From: Solibacillus faecavium
GTDB taxonomy: Bacteria > Bacillota > Bacilli > Bacillales_A > Planococcaceae
DNA length: 64,000 nt
Direction: 5' to 3'
NCBI RefSeq assembly: GCF_014836905.1
Contig: NZ_JACSPZ010000006.1
Coordinates: 124,001 to 188,000 of the forward strand
Below the pieces are notes generated by a model. It had not been told where the DNA came from, ran no database searches, and was given only the letters and a program-made list of their open reading frames with translations. Shown here in pieces: positions 44,041-52,559 of this stretch. Every line of letters begins with the position of its first letter. Within the stretch, counting starts at the first letter, position 1. The position numbers and the translations under genes are program-made.

Positions 44041-44745
44041 GGGTTGTTCGTCAATTTGATCAAGTTATTCGTCACTTTTGAATCGATAATCGTCAAGTCT
44101 TCTGTCATAATCGTCACTTAGCATTATATATTCGCCACTTCAGCGATGATAATCGTCAAATAGAAAAAATACCGCCACTTTGATCAAGTTATTCGTCACT
44201 TATGAATTGATAATCATCAAATGTACTGAGGTATTCGTCACCTAGCATCGGATATTCGTCACTTCAGCTTCAGTAATCGTCAAATAGAAAAAAATCGTCA
44301 CTTTGATCAAGATAATCGTCAAATGAACTGAGGTATTCGTCACTCAGCATCGGATATTCGCCATTTCAGCGATGATAATCGTCAAATAGAAAAAAATCGT
44401 CACTTTGATCAAGTTATTCGTCACTTCTGAATCGATAATCGTCAAATGTACTGAGGTATTCGCCACTTCAGCCTCAGTGATCGTCAAATAGAAAAAATCA
44501 GCACTTTGATCAAGATAATCGTCACTCATGAATTGATAATCGTCAAATGTACTGAGGTATTCGTCACATAGCATCAGATATTCGCCACTTCAGCCTCAGT
44601 AATCGTCAAATAGAAAAAAATCGTCACTTTGATCAAGATAATCGTCACTTATGAATCGATAATCGTCAATTGGACTGAGGTATTCGTCACCTAGCATCGG
44701 ATATTCGCCACTTCAGCGATGATAATCGTCAAATAGAAAATATGC
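44041..44745 (+). repeat. Array A: about 34 degenerate 20-21-nt repeats
   Basis: The core TAWTCGTCAMWT (variants TATTCGCCACTT, TAATCGTCAAAT, ATCGTCACTT) recurs about 34 times by eye in 705 bases. Each core is followed by one of a few 8-10-base fillers: AGAAAAAA, TGATCAAG, ATGAATTGA, GTACTGAGG, AGCATCGGA or CAGCGATGA. Six units in that order make a super-repeat of about 120 bases that repeats roughly five times with substitutions and dropped units. It lies between two convergent genes, after a terminator, and has no gene. The same core lies inverted in array B. Confidence 0.85.
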
Positions 44746-44777
44746 CATTTTTTTATTATAATCTTCATCCGCTAAAG

Positions 44778-45746
44778 TTACTTAATGCGTGCTTTTCGCG
44801 GTCTTCTTTCTTCCCATTGTAAAATGTCTTCGGGAATAATATAATAAGTACCTTTTTTCGTACCATGGCGCTCGAGGCCGAGTCGTACTAAAAGCTTTGA
44901 AGCAGCTTGGATACTTTGAATTCCAAAAAACTCGCGGAACTGTTGATTAGTAATTTTTTCGCTAATTAAAGTACGGTAGTGATAGAATGTTTCGAAAAGG
45001 GCAGAACGGCTTTTCAAATTACAGAAATTACAAATAAATAAACCATAATGATAATACATAGTATTTTCAAAATTACACTGTTTACAGAGGACACCTTTAC
45101 GAAGTCGATTCGGGCTTATGAAACGGCGTGGAGGAAGAGGGTTATAAAGTTGATTAAGCTTTGCAAAAATAACATCAATATTAGCATTTGTTTTAGATGT
45201 AGTGCAGTATAGATTTTCGATAAAACTAGGAACACCGCTAATATGAAAAATAGGGAATTTGTCCAATGATGCATCCAAGGTTGCCTGGAAATTTGCAATG
45301 ACGACAGCAAAATAAACAGGAATATTGATTTGCCATTTCCGCAAACATTGTTCCAAAAATAGTTGGTGGCGGTATACTTGATCAAGCGGATTCCGGAAAT
45401 TTTCACGCTTGTCGTTATGGATGCGGAAAAATTCATGCTGTCCAGGTTTGTAGAATAATGCGCCGGATAGTTGCTTTACTTCAAATATCAAAACAAAGAA
45501 TGGAGTAATTAAAATCGCATCAATTTGGTGCGAGAAGCCATTTTCATTTATACATTCGAAATTATAAATAATGTGATATTCCGTTTTAAAAAAATAGTCA
45601 GAAAGAGCTTGCTTTAGCTTCACTTCACCCGATAATCCCGCCTCCAACCGATAAAACTCCTGCTGAATTGAACTCACCTCATAGTCATCTGGTAAAATTC
45701 GTTTTATTAAGGTTTCTGTATAAAGGTAATGCCTTGATTTTTGCAC
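44778..45746 (-). CDS. NERD-domain protein with zinc-ribbon tail
   Basis: A 322-residue protein. The nuclease-related domain lies near residues 30-160: GEVKLKQALSDYF, then HQIDAILITPFFVLIFEVKQLSG, which carries the Asp and Glu-x-Lys expected of a PD-(D/E)xK-like fold. Near residue 225 a CKQCNF...CNFC pair suggests a zinc ribbon. A C-terminal helical part may be a winged helix. Function unknown; NERD proteins are thought to act on nucleic acid. I chose GTG 45746, six bases after GGAGGTG on the minus strand; an ATG 14 codons upstream reads through that site. Confidence 0.85.
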   Translation of the reverse strand: MQKSRHYLYTETLIKRILPDDYEVSSIQQEFYRLEAGLSGEVKLKQALSDYFFKTEYHIIYNFECINENGFSHQIDAILITPFFVLIFEVKQLSGALFYKPGQHEFFRIHNDKRENFRNPLDQVYRHQLFLEQCLRKWQINIPVYFAVVIANFQATLDASLDKFPIFHISGVPSFIENLYCTTSKTNANIDVIFAKLNQLYNPLPPRRFISPNRLRKGVLCKQCNFENTMYYHYGLFICNFCNLKSRSALFETFYHYRTLISEKITNQQFREFFGIQSIQAASKLLVRLGLERHGTKKGTYYIIPEDILQWEERRPRKARIK

Positions 45747-45911
45747 TGATTTCACCTCCACCATAAATATACGATGTGTGAAATTCATTTACAAATTACA
45801 CCAAAATTTCAATTTCAAATCGTTTGCTAAAGTAAATTGCTTTTTACACCATATCTGCTCATATTAAATATTCAATTCTACAAAAAAAGCACAGTATCAA
45901 TTACTGTACTT

Positions 45912-46340
45912 TCATTTTTTATCTTTTAATGAAGGACGATTACGCATCCCTTGTTCAAATGCCTCAAGAAGTTCATCGTTACGTAAACCATCCTCAAGCA
46001 GCTTTCCTAATAATAGCTCCGCGTATTTTTTACGTTGTGCCTTTAAGCGACCTTTTATAAGTACTGAAATTTTATCGTCCAATTTTGTAATGGAGTGCAC
46101 GACAACAGCGAATGGTGCGGGTTCATTGTCAGGAAGAGAGATAATTGCACGTGCATCAATAGCTTCGCCGGATGTGATATAGTTTTGGAAAAAATCATAG
46201 TATGTATCTTCTGTAAAAAGCTCTAAAATCCACATTTGATGGCTGTTTTCCTGATTTATAATAATCCCATCAATTAAAGGGATCTTTTTAATTTCATTCG
46301 AAAGTAATAAATCGAAACCAAGCATTTTAAATGTCTTCAA
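45912..46340 (-). CDS. ywpF: YwpF-like protein
   Basis: A 142-residue cytoplasmic protein of the YwpF family, conserved in Bacillales next to ssbB; function not known. The N-terminus (MKTFKMLGFDLLLSN) and IPLIDGIIINQENSHQMW match the family. It starts at TTG 46340 behind GAGGGGGG on the minus strand. It diverges from ssbB across a 257-base gap that should hold both promoters. Confidence 0.88.
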   Translation of the reverse strand: MKTFKMLGFDLLLSNEIKKIPLIDGIIINQENSHQMWILELFTEDTYYDFFQNYITSGEAIDARAIISLPDNEPAPFAVVVHSITKLDDKISVLIKGRLKAQRKKYAELLLGKLLEDGLRNDELLEAFEQGMRNRPSLKDKK

Positions 46341-46597
46341 TTATTAAATCCCCCCTCAATTGTCTTTTGTAAAAGTATAACATATAAAAAATGCGAAACT
46401 GTAAGAATCAGCATACTTAAATTAATGCTTTCAAGCTACTGTTTATTAGCATTTACCTAAAAATCAGTCTGTAACCAAGTAGGCTAAATAAAATTTTTCG
46501 AAGCTCATATCGCTTGAAATTGTCATTTTGCCGTTTTGCCAAAAAAGAATCATATCAGCTATGATAAAGCTAGTTCCGAAAGAAGGGAGGTCAAAGA

Positions 46598-47008
46598 ATG
46601 AATCATGTTGGACTTGTTGGACGAACGACGAAAGATGCTGTACTCAGACAATTATCGGAAGGGCGTGTGCAAACAAGTTTCGCCGTCGCCGTCAACCGCC
46701 CATACAAAAATAGTGAAGGGAAGGTGGATGCGGATTTCGTACAATGTATTGCATGGGGGAAAATAGCCGAAGTAATCACGAAGTATTGTGGAAAGGGCTC
46801 GCTCATCGGTATTAAAGGACGTATACAGTCAAGAACTTATACAAATCGTGATAACCAAAAGGTGTATACGATGGAAGTGAATGCGGAGGAAGTCCAATTT
46901 TATGCATTAAAAACCCCTGGTGAAGCAGAAATACTTGCATCACAGCCCTCTATTTCAGCAGATTTCGTACTACCTGAACATGACAGCAAACTCGTAAAAA
47001 CACTTTAA
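46598..47008 (+). CDS. ssbB: Single-stranded DNA-binding protein SsbB
   Basis: A single OB-fold SSB (136 residues) with NHVGLVGRTTKDAVLRQL, VQTSFAVAVNRPY and DFVQCIAWGK. It lacks the acidic Asp-Asp-Ile-Pro-Phe tail that recruits replication partners, so this is the competence-associated SsbB and not SsbA. It ends DSKLVKTL, longer than the Bacillus form. AAGGGAGGTC precedes the ATG. A ComK site was looked for upstream and none was clear. Confidence 0.93.
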   Translation: MNHVGLVGRTTKDAVLRQLSEGRVQTSFAVAVNRPYKNSEGKVDADFVQCIAWGKIAEVITKYCGKGSLIGIKGRIQSRTYTNRDNQKVYTMEVNAEEVQFYALKTPGEAEILASQPSISADFVLPEHDSKLVKTL

Positions 47009-47141
47009 ATTATTGTGTACTCTCCTAAAAGTAAATTCCTATAGCGGAGGTGAACAGCTTTAATCTACTGTTTGACCGCACAGTAGTACATTCTTTCTCA
47101 CAATCCTATAACAACTGAATATAAGTAGTGAAGTAAGCATG

Positions 47142-47183
47142 AAAAAGAGTCTACTTCATGGCGTAAAAGTAGACTCTTTTTAT
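47142..47183. terminator. Bidirectional terminator between ssbB and ywqA
   Basis: AAAAAGAGTCTACTT pairs perfectly with AAGTAGACTCTTTTT (15 pairs, 10-base loop). A-run and T-run on both sides serve both converging genes. Confidence 0.92.
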
Positions 47184-49936
47184 TATTTTAAATTGCCAGT
47201 ATCGAGAACGAGTAAATCCATTAATTCTGAATCATCAAGCTCTGTCAGCCATTTACTCGATTGTATTAATTCTTCGGACAGTGTAGATTTCATTGCAATC
47301 ATTTTATCGATTTTCTCTTCAATTGTCCCAATCGTAACAAACTTATGCACCTGTACAAACTGTGTTTGCCCGATTCGATAAGCCCGGTCTGTTGCCTGGT
47401 TTTCAACTGCTGGATTCCACCATCGATCAGCATGGAGTACATGTGTAGCTGCAGTTAAGTTGAGCCCGGTACCGCCCGCTTTAAGCGAAAGTAAAAATAC
47501 AGGGAATTCACCTGCCTGAAACTGTTCGACTAAATTGTCGCGCTGTTGTTTTGGCATGCTCCCGGTCAGGAACGGGACATCCACATCATAAAGCTCTGTT
47601 AAACAATGCTGGATTAAATTACCCATTCCGATGTATTGAGTGAAAATTAAACATTGTTCACCATTATCAATAATTTCCTTTGTCATTTCAATAATACGCT
47701 TTAGCTTTACTGAACGATTAACCATACTATTGGCACTATCAAATGGCTCTTTTAAGAATAGCGCAGGGTGATTACATAGCTGTTTTAATTTATTGAGCAT
47801 TTTTAAAATACGCCCTTTTTTCTCAAAACCAGTAAGTTGTTCAAGTGATGCCAGTGTATCTTGAATATATCCTTCATAATGTGCAGCTTGCTCAGGTGTA
47901 AGAGCACAAAATTCAAGCGATTCTTGCTTTTCCGGTAAGTTTAGCTGAAGCTCGGGATCTCTCTTTGAACGACGCAGTAAAAATGGTCGGATCTTCATAC
48001 GTAAAACGCGCTTATGTGTTTCTGATTCATCCCGTTCAATTGGTGTAATAAAATTATCAGCAAACTTCGTAAAGCTACCTAAATACCCTTTATGAATAAA
48101 ATCAAAAATGGCCCAAAGCTCGGAAAGTCGGTTTTCAACAGGTGTTCCAGTTAACGCAATATGATGTTCGCCCTTTAATTTACGGATTGCACGGGATTGT
48201 AATGTTTGCATATTTTTAATATTTTGTGCCTCATCCAAAGCGATTGTCGACCAATCAATTTGCTGTAAATCATCCGCATCCTGAGTAACCGTTCCATATG
48301 TCGAAAGAATGACATGAGGACGTTGTGTCGCTACATAGCTTGTTAAATCATCGCCTTTTAGACGACGGGGTCCATAATGTGTATAGACTTCTAAATCAGG
48401 AGCGAAACGTGTTAGCTCTTTTTGCCAGTTTCCGACAACGGATGTAGGGCATACAATTAATGTCGGTTTATCAATTTGGAGCACGGATACTGTATGCAGC
48501 ATATACGTAATAAGCTGTACAGTTTTACCAAGCCCCATATCATCAGCTAAACAGGCACCAAATTTCTGGTCACGCATAAAGACGAGCCATTCAAAACCTT
48601 CCTGCTGGTATGGACGTAACTCAGCATGAAGCTTAGCTGGTACTTTGATTTTTGGTAATCCTTTTTTATTTTGCAGCTGGTCAATATAGGATTGAAGAGA
48701 TTGCTGCATCTCAAATGCGAATAATGGGTCATCACGCTCGGCATCTGAATCTCCTTCATCTTCCAAAGGCGCAGTCAGCGTTTCAGGGAGTTCACGGAAC
48801 AGTAAATCGCGTACTGTCCAATTTTCTTCTTTCGCCTGTTCCATCAGTTCACGCATTTCATTGAGCCATTCTGCATCGATTCGGAACCATTCTGTACCGA
48901 CACGAACAAATTCCCGTTTTTCGTCCACAAGTTTTTGGAAAGCCTCAGCTGAAATTTCTTCGCCATTCATTGAAAACTGCCATTTGAATGTTAATATATC
49001 GTCAAGACCTGCCACACTTCGAGCGGATTGGTTATTTGCACTTACTCGTACGCGCATTTTAGATTGCCTTAATTCTTTAAGCCATGCAGGTAAAATTACT
49101 TCAAAACCTAATGCTTGTAATTTGGCTAGTTCTTGACGCAGAAAATCACGAACTTCAAGATCATTGAATTGGGTATGAATAAAGTGCGTACTTTCCGCAT
49201 TTAATTGAATTAAATCAATTATTTGCTTTTGTATCTCTTCAATGTTATTTGCAATCGTACTCCATTTTTTCGGCAATGCCTCTTCAATTAGAAGTTTGCG
49301 TTTTGACGAAGCAGGTGTCCAATGTTTAACGGAACTGGGGCTAATAAGGACGGTTTCTAAAACCCAGTTTTCTTCATTTTCTTCTGGTTCGCTTAAGCGT
49401 AGTGCCATTTTAACACCGTCAAAAACATGTGAAGTTTGCATCGGCCAACCACCATTTTGGAAAAAAGGAATGAGTGCCAATGTATCTTCCTTAGTTAACC
49501 CTGCGTCCATCAATTTTTGTTCAACCGCATATTGTAATAGGTCATTTGGAAAAGCAAAATCATCTGCTGTCACTGTTGCCTGTTGCCAAAGTGTTGGAGC
49601 GTTCCATAGTGGTAAAGTCGTTTGCAATGTCTTAAAGTACTCAGCGGTTTCTTCGTCATAAGCAGCAAAGTCCAAAAATGGATGACGGTTAGCAGGTGAT
49701 AGAACATCGAGCAATTGAGCTGCTGATAGGATTAAATCACGTTCTTCCAACGAAGTGCTTAATCCATAGAAATTTTGTTCAAACTTAAAAAATAGCGACG
49801 GAATCCAGTTGGCTGTCGGTAAAATTAAGTCATTTTTATTGTACGCAGTAGCGCGGAAGTAACCAGGACGTAACTCCGTAAGCTTAATGCGAAATACTTT
49901 TAAAAAGGGTAGCTTTGTATTAAATAAATAATGCAT
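47183..49936 (-). CDS. ywqA: SNF2-family ATP-dependent helicase YwqA
   Basis: A 917-residue Swi2/Snf2 ATPase. A helicase-associated N-terminal half precedes the motor. Motifs: Q/I region CLADDMGLGKTVQLITY, II TIALDEAQNIKN, III IALTGTPVENRL, V/VI GGTGLNLTAATHVLHADRWW and ATDRAYRIGQ. Such proteins move along duplex DNA or RNA polymerase complexes. The ATG is 24 bases from its GGAGGTGA site, with a hairpin between them. ywqB, its SWIM-finger partner, lies directly upstream as in Bacillus. Confidence 0.95.
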   Translation of the reverse strand: MHYLFNTKLPFLKVFRIKLTELRPGYFRATAYNKNDLILPTANWIPSLFFKFEQNFYGLSTSLEERDLILSAAQLLDVLSPANRHPFLDFAAYDEETAEYFKTLQTTLPLWNAPTLWQQATVTADDFAFPNDLLQYAVEQKLMDAGLTKEDTLALIPFFQNGGWPMQTSHVFDGVKMALRLSEPEENEENWVLETVLISPSSVKHWTPASSKRKLLIEEALPKKWSTIANNIEEIQKQIIDLIQLNAESTHFIHTQFNDLEVRDFLRQELAKLQALGFEVILPAWLKELRQSKMRVRVSANNQSARSVAGLDDILTFKWQFSMNGEEISAEAFQKLVDEKREFVRVGTEWFRIDAEWLNEMRELMEQAKEENWTVRDLLFRELPETLTAPLEDEGDSDAERDDPLFAFEMQQSLQSYIDQLQNKKGLPKIKVPAKLHAELRPYQQEGFEWLVFMRDQKFGACLADDMGLGKTVQLITYMLHTVSVLQIDKPTLIVCPTSVVGNWQKELTRFAPDLEVYTHYGPRRLKGDDLTSYVATQRPHVILSTYGTVTQDADDLQQIDWSTIALDEAQNIKNMQTLQSRAIRKLKGEHHIALTGTPVENRLSELWAIFDFIHKGYLGSFTKFADNFITPIERDESETHKRVLRMKIRPFLLRRSKRDPELQLNLPEKQESLEFCALTPEQAAHYEGYIQDTLASLEQLTGFEKKGRILKMLNKLKQLCNHPALFLKEPFDSANSMVNRSVKLKRIIEMTKEIIDNGEQCLIFTQYIGMGNLIQHCLTELYDVDVPFLTGSMPKQQRDNLVEQFQAGEFPVFLLSLKAGGTGLNLTAATHVLHADRWWNPAVENQATDRAYRIGQTQFVQVHKFVTIGTIEEKIDKMIAMKSTLSEELIQSSKWLTELDDSELMDLLVLDTGNLK

Positions 49937-49968
49937 AGTATTTGCGCTAAAAACGCAATGTCACCTCC
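49934..49968 (-). promoter_or_regulatory. Hairpin-bridged ribosome binding site of ywqA
   Basis: On the minus strand GGAGGTGA, then CA, then TTGCG-TTTTTAG-CGCAA, then ATACT and ATG. The 5-pair stem with a 7-base loop would shorten the effective spacing from 24 to about 7 bases. A stop in the same frame overlaps the ribosome site, and no other start in frame lies near it. Confidence 0.6.
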
Positions 49969-49987
49969 TATTAGCAAAATACATAAC

Positions 49988-51562
49988 TTATCCGAGTAAG
50001 TTGCTTTTGTTCATTTCTTCTTGTAGCGCACGCAAACGCTTGAATTGTTGCTGTACGGCCTCGATATATGATGTGAAATAGTCGAGCTTTCCGGCTTTTT
50101 TGGAAGCGTTTTTCATGGCACGCCAAATTCGTACGGCTTGTTTATAGTTTTGACGTGACTTTTGCTGAATTTCCTCCATCGCATAGTAATGATAAAGAGG
50201 AAGCGCAGTTTCGGGAGATTGCGTAACAACATCCTTTAAGCCACATTGCTCCAAATAAGGAATGGAGGACTTATAAAGCTGATGCAGAGCGACCCATTCA
50301 TCCAAGCGATTGTGGCGCAATAAATAATTGGAAAACGACTCAATGCCATATCGTCCAAAAGAAGCGTATAATGCCAGCTCTTCTTCTTCAGTTAACGAAA
50401 TTTGCCCATATAATTTATCTAGCTTACGTGTAAATTTCTGACGACGAATTGGGAGCAAATTGTCCTGTACAAACGTCTGTAATAAAGGAAGCGCCTTTTT
50501 CAATATAATCGCTGCTTCATCGACATGTCCTTTATGAAGAGCGTATTGTGCGACTTCTATAAAGCTTTCTACATTATCTTCATCCAATATTTCCGTTACA
50601 CGCTCCAAAGGTGATGTAGAACCTAATAAAATATAGAAAATCGCCAATACTACATCTAAATCCAAATCCGTTTCGATATCAGAGCTTTGTTCCAAAAGTG
50701 TTAATTCGTTTGTAATGCGTTTCTTTTCATCAAAGAGTTTCGTCCAAAATTGCAAATACAGTGCCAGGCGGAATGATTTTGCTCCCTTTTCAATAAAGAG
50801 AATGTCTCGTACACTTTGTTGCAAGGCATCATAAAACGGTTCTGTAGCAAATAAGCGTGTCGTTTTACTTAATACATCAATCGAACGTTGAATGCGGCTT
50901 AATGTATTTTCCAAAAAGAATTGAAAATAATGATGTTCCATATCTGTTTTTGTTTTAACCGCATGCAAAAGAAAATGCTTCAAAATGGCAACGTCCATAA
51001 ACAATTGGTATAGCTCTTGCCATTCCTGCTCATACGGACGATGACGCTGAATTTTAGAACGAATACTTTCGCTTAGTGCAGACATTGCATACGGCTCAAT
51101 CGGCTGGGGACCTTTTACCGCATAATTCAGTATTTCGTCGGCCATCCTTTGCCAGTTTTCCGGGCTTCGTGTTGCTGCCAGTGAATGCAAAGGAATTGAT
51201 TTTTTAGAACGCCAATTGGTAAGCCATTGCTGTAAGGAAATAAAGTATTGCGATAGCTTTAAAATAGTTGCGAGCTGATGCCTGCACAGCTCCTTTTTAG
51301 GGCAACTACAGCTAATTTCCTTATGGGGGAAATTAATTGTCACTTCAGCAGTATTCACATCCTGTATTTGGCATACGAGGATTTGAGTAAATGTAGAATA
51401 ATGGGGCGGCTTGATTGCCTGATTGCGTATGGAAAACATAGCGCGAGTCACCAATTCTGCATCTTCATCGGCTGAAGGGTGAAGCTGATCTTCAAAAGTT
51501 TGTAGTGTATGTTGAATAAAATCTTTATGAGCATGAGCAATTTCAGAAAACGTTAAACTCAA
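49988..51562 (-). CDS. ywqB: SWIM zinc-finger protein YwqB
   Basis: A 524-residue protein with a SWIM motif near residue 83: ISCSCPKKELCRHQLATIL (C-x-C then C-x-H). The rest is helical. SWIM proteins often accompany SNF2 ATPases, and the ywqB-ywqA pair is conserved in Bacillales. Starts at TTG 51562 after AGGAGGGG. The 51-base gap to ywqA suggests one transcript. Confidence 0.9.
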   Translation of the reverse strand: MSLTFSEIAHAHKDFIQHTLQTFEDQLHPSADEDAELVTRAMFSIRNQAIKPPHYSTFTQILVCQIQDVNTAEVTINFPHKEISCSCPKKELCRHQLATILKLSQYFISLQQWLTNWRSKKSIPLHSLAATRSPENWQRMADEILNYAVKGPQPIEPYAMSALSESIRSKIQRHRPYEQEWQELYQLFMDVAILKHFLLHAVKTKTDMEHHYFQFFLENTLSRIQRSIDVLSKTTRLFATEPFYDALQQSVRDILFIEKGAKSFRLALYLQFWTKLFDEKKRITNELTLLEQSSDIETDLDLDVVLAIFYILLGSTSPLERVTEILDEDNVESFIEVAQYALHKGHVDEAAIILKKALPLLQTFVQDNLLPIRRQKFTRKLDKLYGQISLTEEEELALYASFGRYGIESFSNYLLRHNRLDEWVALHQLYKSSIPYLEQCGLKDVVTQSPETALPLYHYYAMEEIQQKSRQNYKQAVRIWRAMKNASKKAGKLDYFTSYIEAVQQQFKRLRALQEEMNKSNLLG

Positions 51563-51995
51563 AACGGGTTTCCCCTCCTAATTATCAATTACGCCTCGGT
51601 GTTATTTGACCGGATTTGGCTGTACGCTAGCACAAAAAATCCTAACTTCGAATGTTGGAGGCTTTAACTTCCATTAAAATAAGACTAAAAATCACAGCCA
51701 TCTTGCCACTTTCTGGGCAGGAGCGTTATGCCTAGAAAGGATTTTGCTTTAAGAAGTTAAAAAAGTCGTTCCTTCCATTATAATACGAATTGCTACAAAG
51801 CGGTAATTTGAATAGAACGGAATTTTTTTAATAAATGGTAGGTTTAGGAAGTTTGAAAAAAAGAAAGTATGGGGAAACTATAAGAAATGAGGAAAGCAAC
51901 AGGAACTTTTCGGTGAAACAATCCATATGATAATTGAAATTAGGTCTTAGGACTCGAATAAATTGCGTGAATATTATAATAAAGGAGGAATTCCC
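51563..51995. other. Non-coding gap between ywqB and the IDEAL-domain gene
   Basis: A perfect-looking 11-pair hairpin (CTTTCTGGGCA at 51709-51719 with TGCCTAGAAAG at 51729-51739, one G-T) lies in the middle. The block TTACGCCTCGGTG...TTGGAGGCTTTAACTTCC near 51590-51670 looks like an intergenic family seen elsewhere in this group, from memory only. No gene is seen. Confidence 0.4.
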
Positions 51996-52475
51996 ATGAT
52001 TCAAGTTCAATTTATGAAACCATTTTATACAAAAATGACGGGCACGAAATTGCGTTTAGTCTTTGCTTATCAATATTTTTCAATCACAAAAGAAGATGAA
52101 ATTTTCCACTTCATTCCGATTGAGGGCAAAGAAATGATTATTGATTTAAATTCAATGCAAGTAGAAAATTTATCGGAAGTCTTTGTTTTCCAACGCGGCA
52201 ATCGATTTGTACGCCTTCCACTATATCAGCTTTTACTCGTATCAAATGTACATGAATATTTAATGCCTCTTATCGAGGAAGTTTCTAATCAAGTAAGACC
52301 CGCGGAAAGCGAAAAACAATATCAATTTAATGAAGATGTAGAAAATATTGTACGTAACCTGGAAGAAAACAATTTATCACGCTTAATCGATGATGCCCTA
52401 GAATCACGCAACAAAGCATTATTCCATGACCTAATGGCAGAGAAAGCAAAATTAACTGGAGGCTACGCATCGTGA
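51996..52475 (+). CDS. IDEAL-domain protein
   Basis: A 159-residue cytoplasmic protein. The C-terminal IDEAL domain is NNLSRLIDDALESRNKALFHD near residue 125. The N-terminal part is strand-rich (VQFMKPFYTKMTGTKLRL, KEDEIFHFIPIEG). IDEAL proteins occur in Bacillales and are linked to control of other proteins such as ComK by proteolysis adaptors; the role here is not known. I chose ATG 51996 after AAAGGAGGAA; an upstream TTG is in frame but extends through it. Confidence 0.85.
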   Translation: MIQVQFMKPFYTKMTGTKLRLVFAYQYFSITKEDEIFHFIPIEGKEMIIDLNSMQVENLSEVFVFQRGNRFVRLPLYQLLLVSNVHEYLMPLIEEVSNQVRPAESEKQYQFNEDVENIVRNLEENNLSRLIDDALESRNKALFHDLMAEKAKLTGGYAS

Positions 52476-52493
52476 TCGACCAACATCAATATT

Positions 52494-52531
52494 AAACCCT
52501 GTTAGCTTATTGTAGCTAATGGGGTTTTTTT
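52494..52531 (+). terminator. Terminator after the IDEAL-domain gene
   Basis: AAACCCTGTTAGCT pairs with AGCTAATGGGGTTT with a small mismatch, around a 6-base loop, followed by a T-run. Confidence 0.88.
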
Positions 52532-52559
52532 CTTTTGGAGTGCGAGAGGAGTTGTAGGG

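Noticed and set aside
44344-44574. 76-residue minus-strand frame
   Set aside because: Made only of array A units with no ribosome site.
44041-44745. CRISPR array
   Set aside because: Units are 20-21 bases, degenerate, and the segments between cores are re-used fillers, not unique spacers. No cas gene is nearby.
47139-47381. 80-residue frame on the plus strand
   Set aside because: It runs through the bidirectional terminator and lies opposite ywqA with shifted codon pattern.
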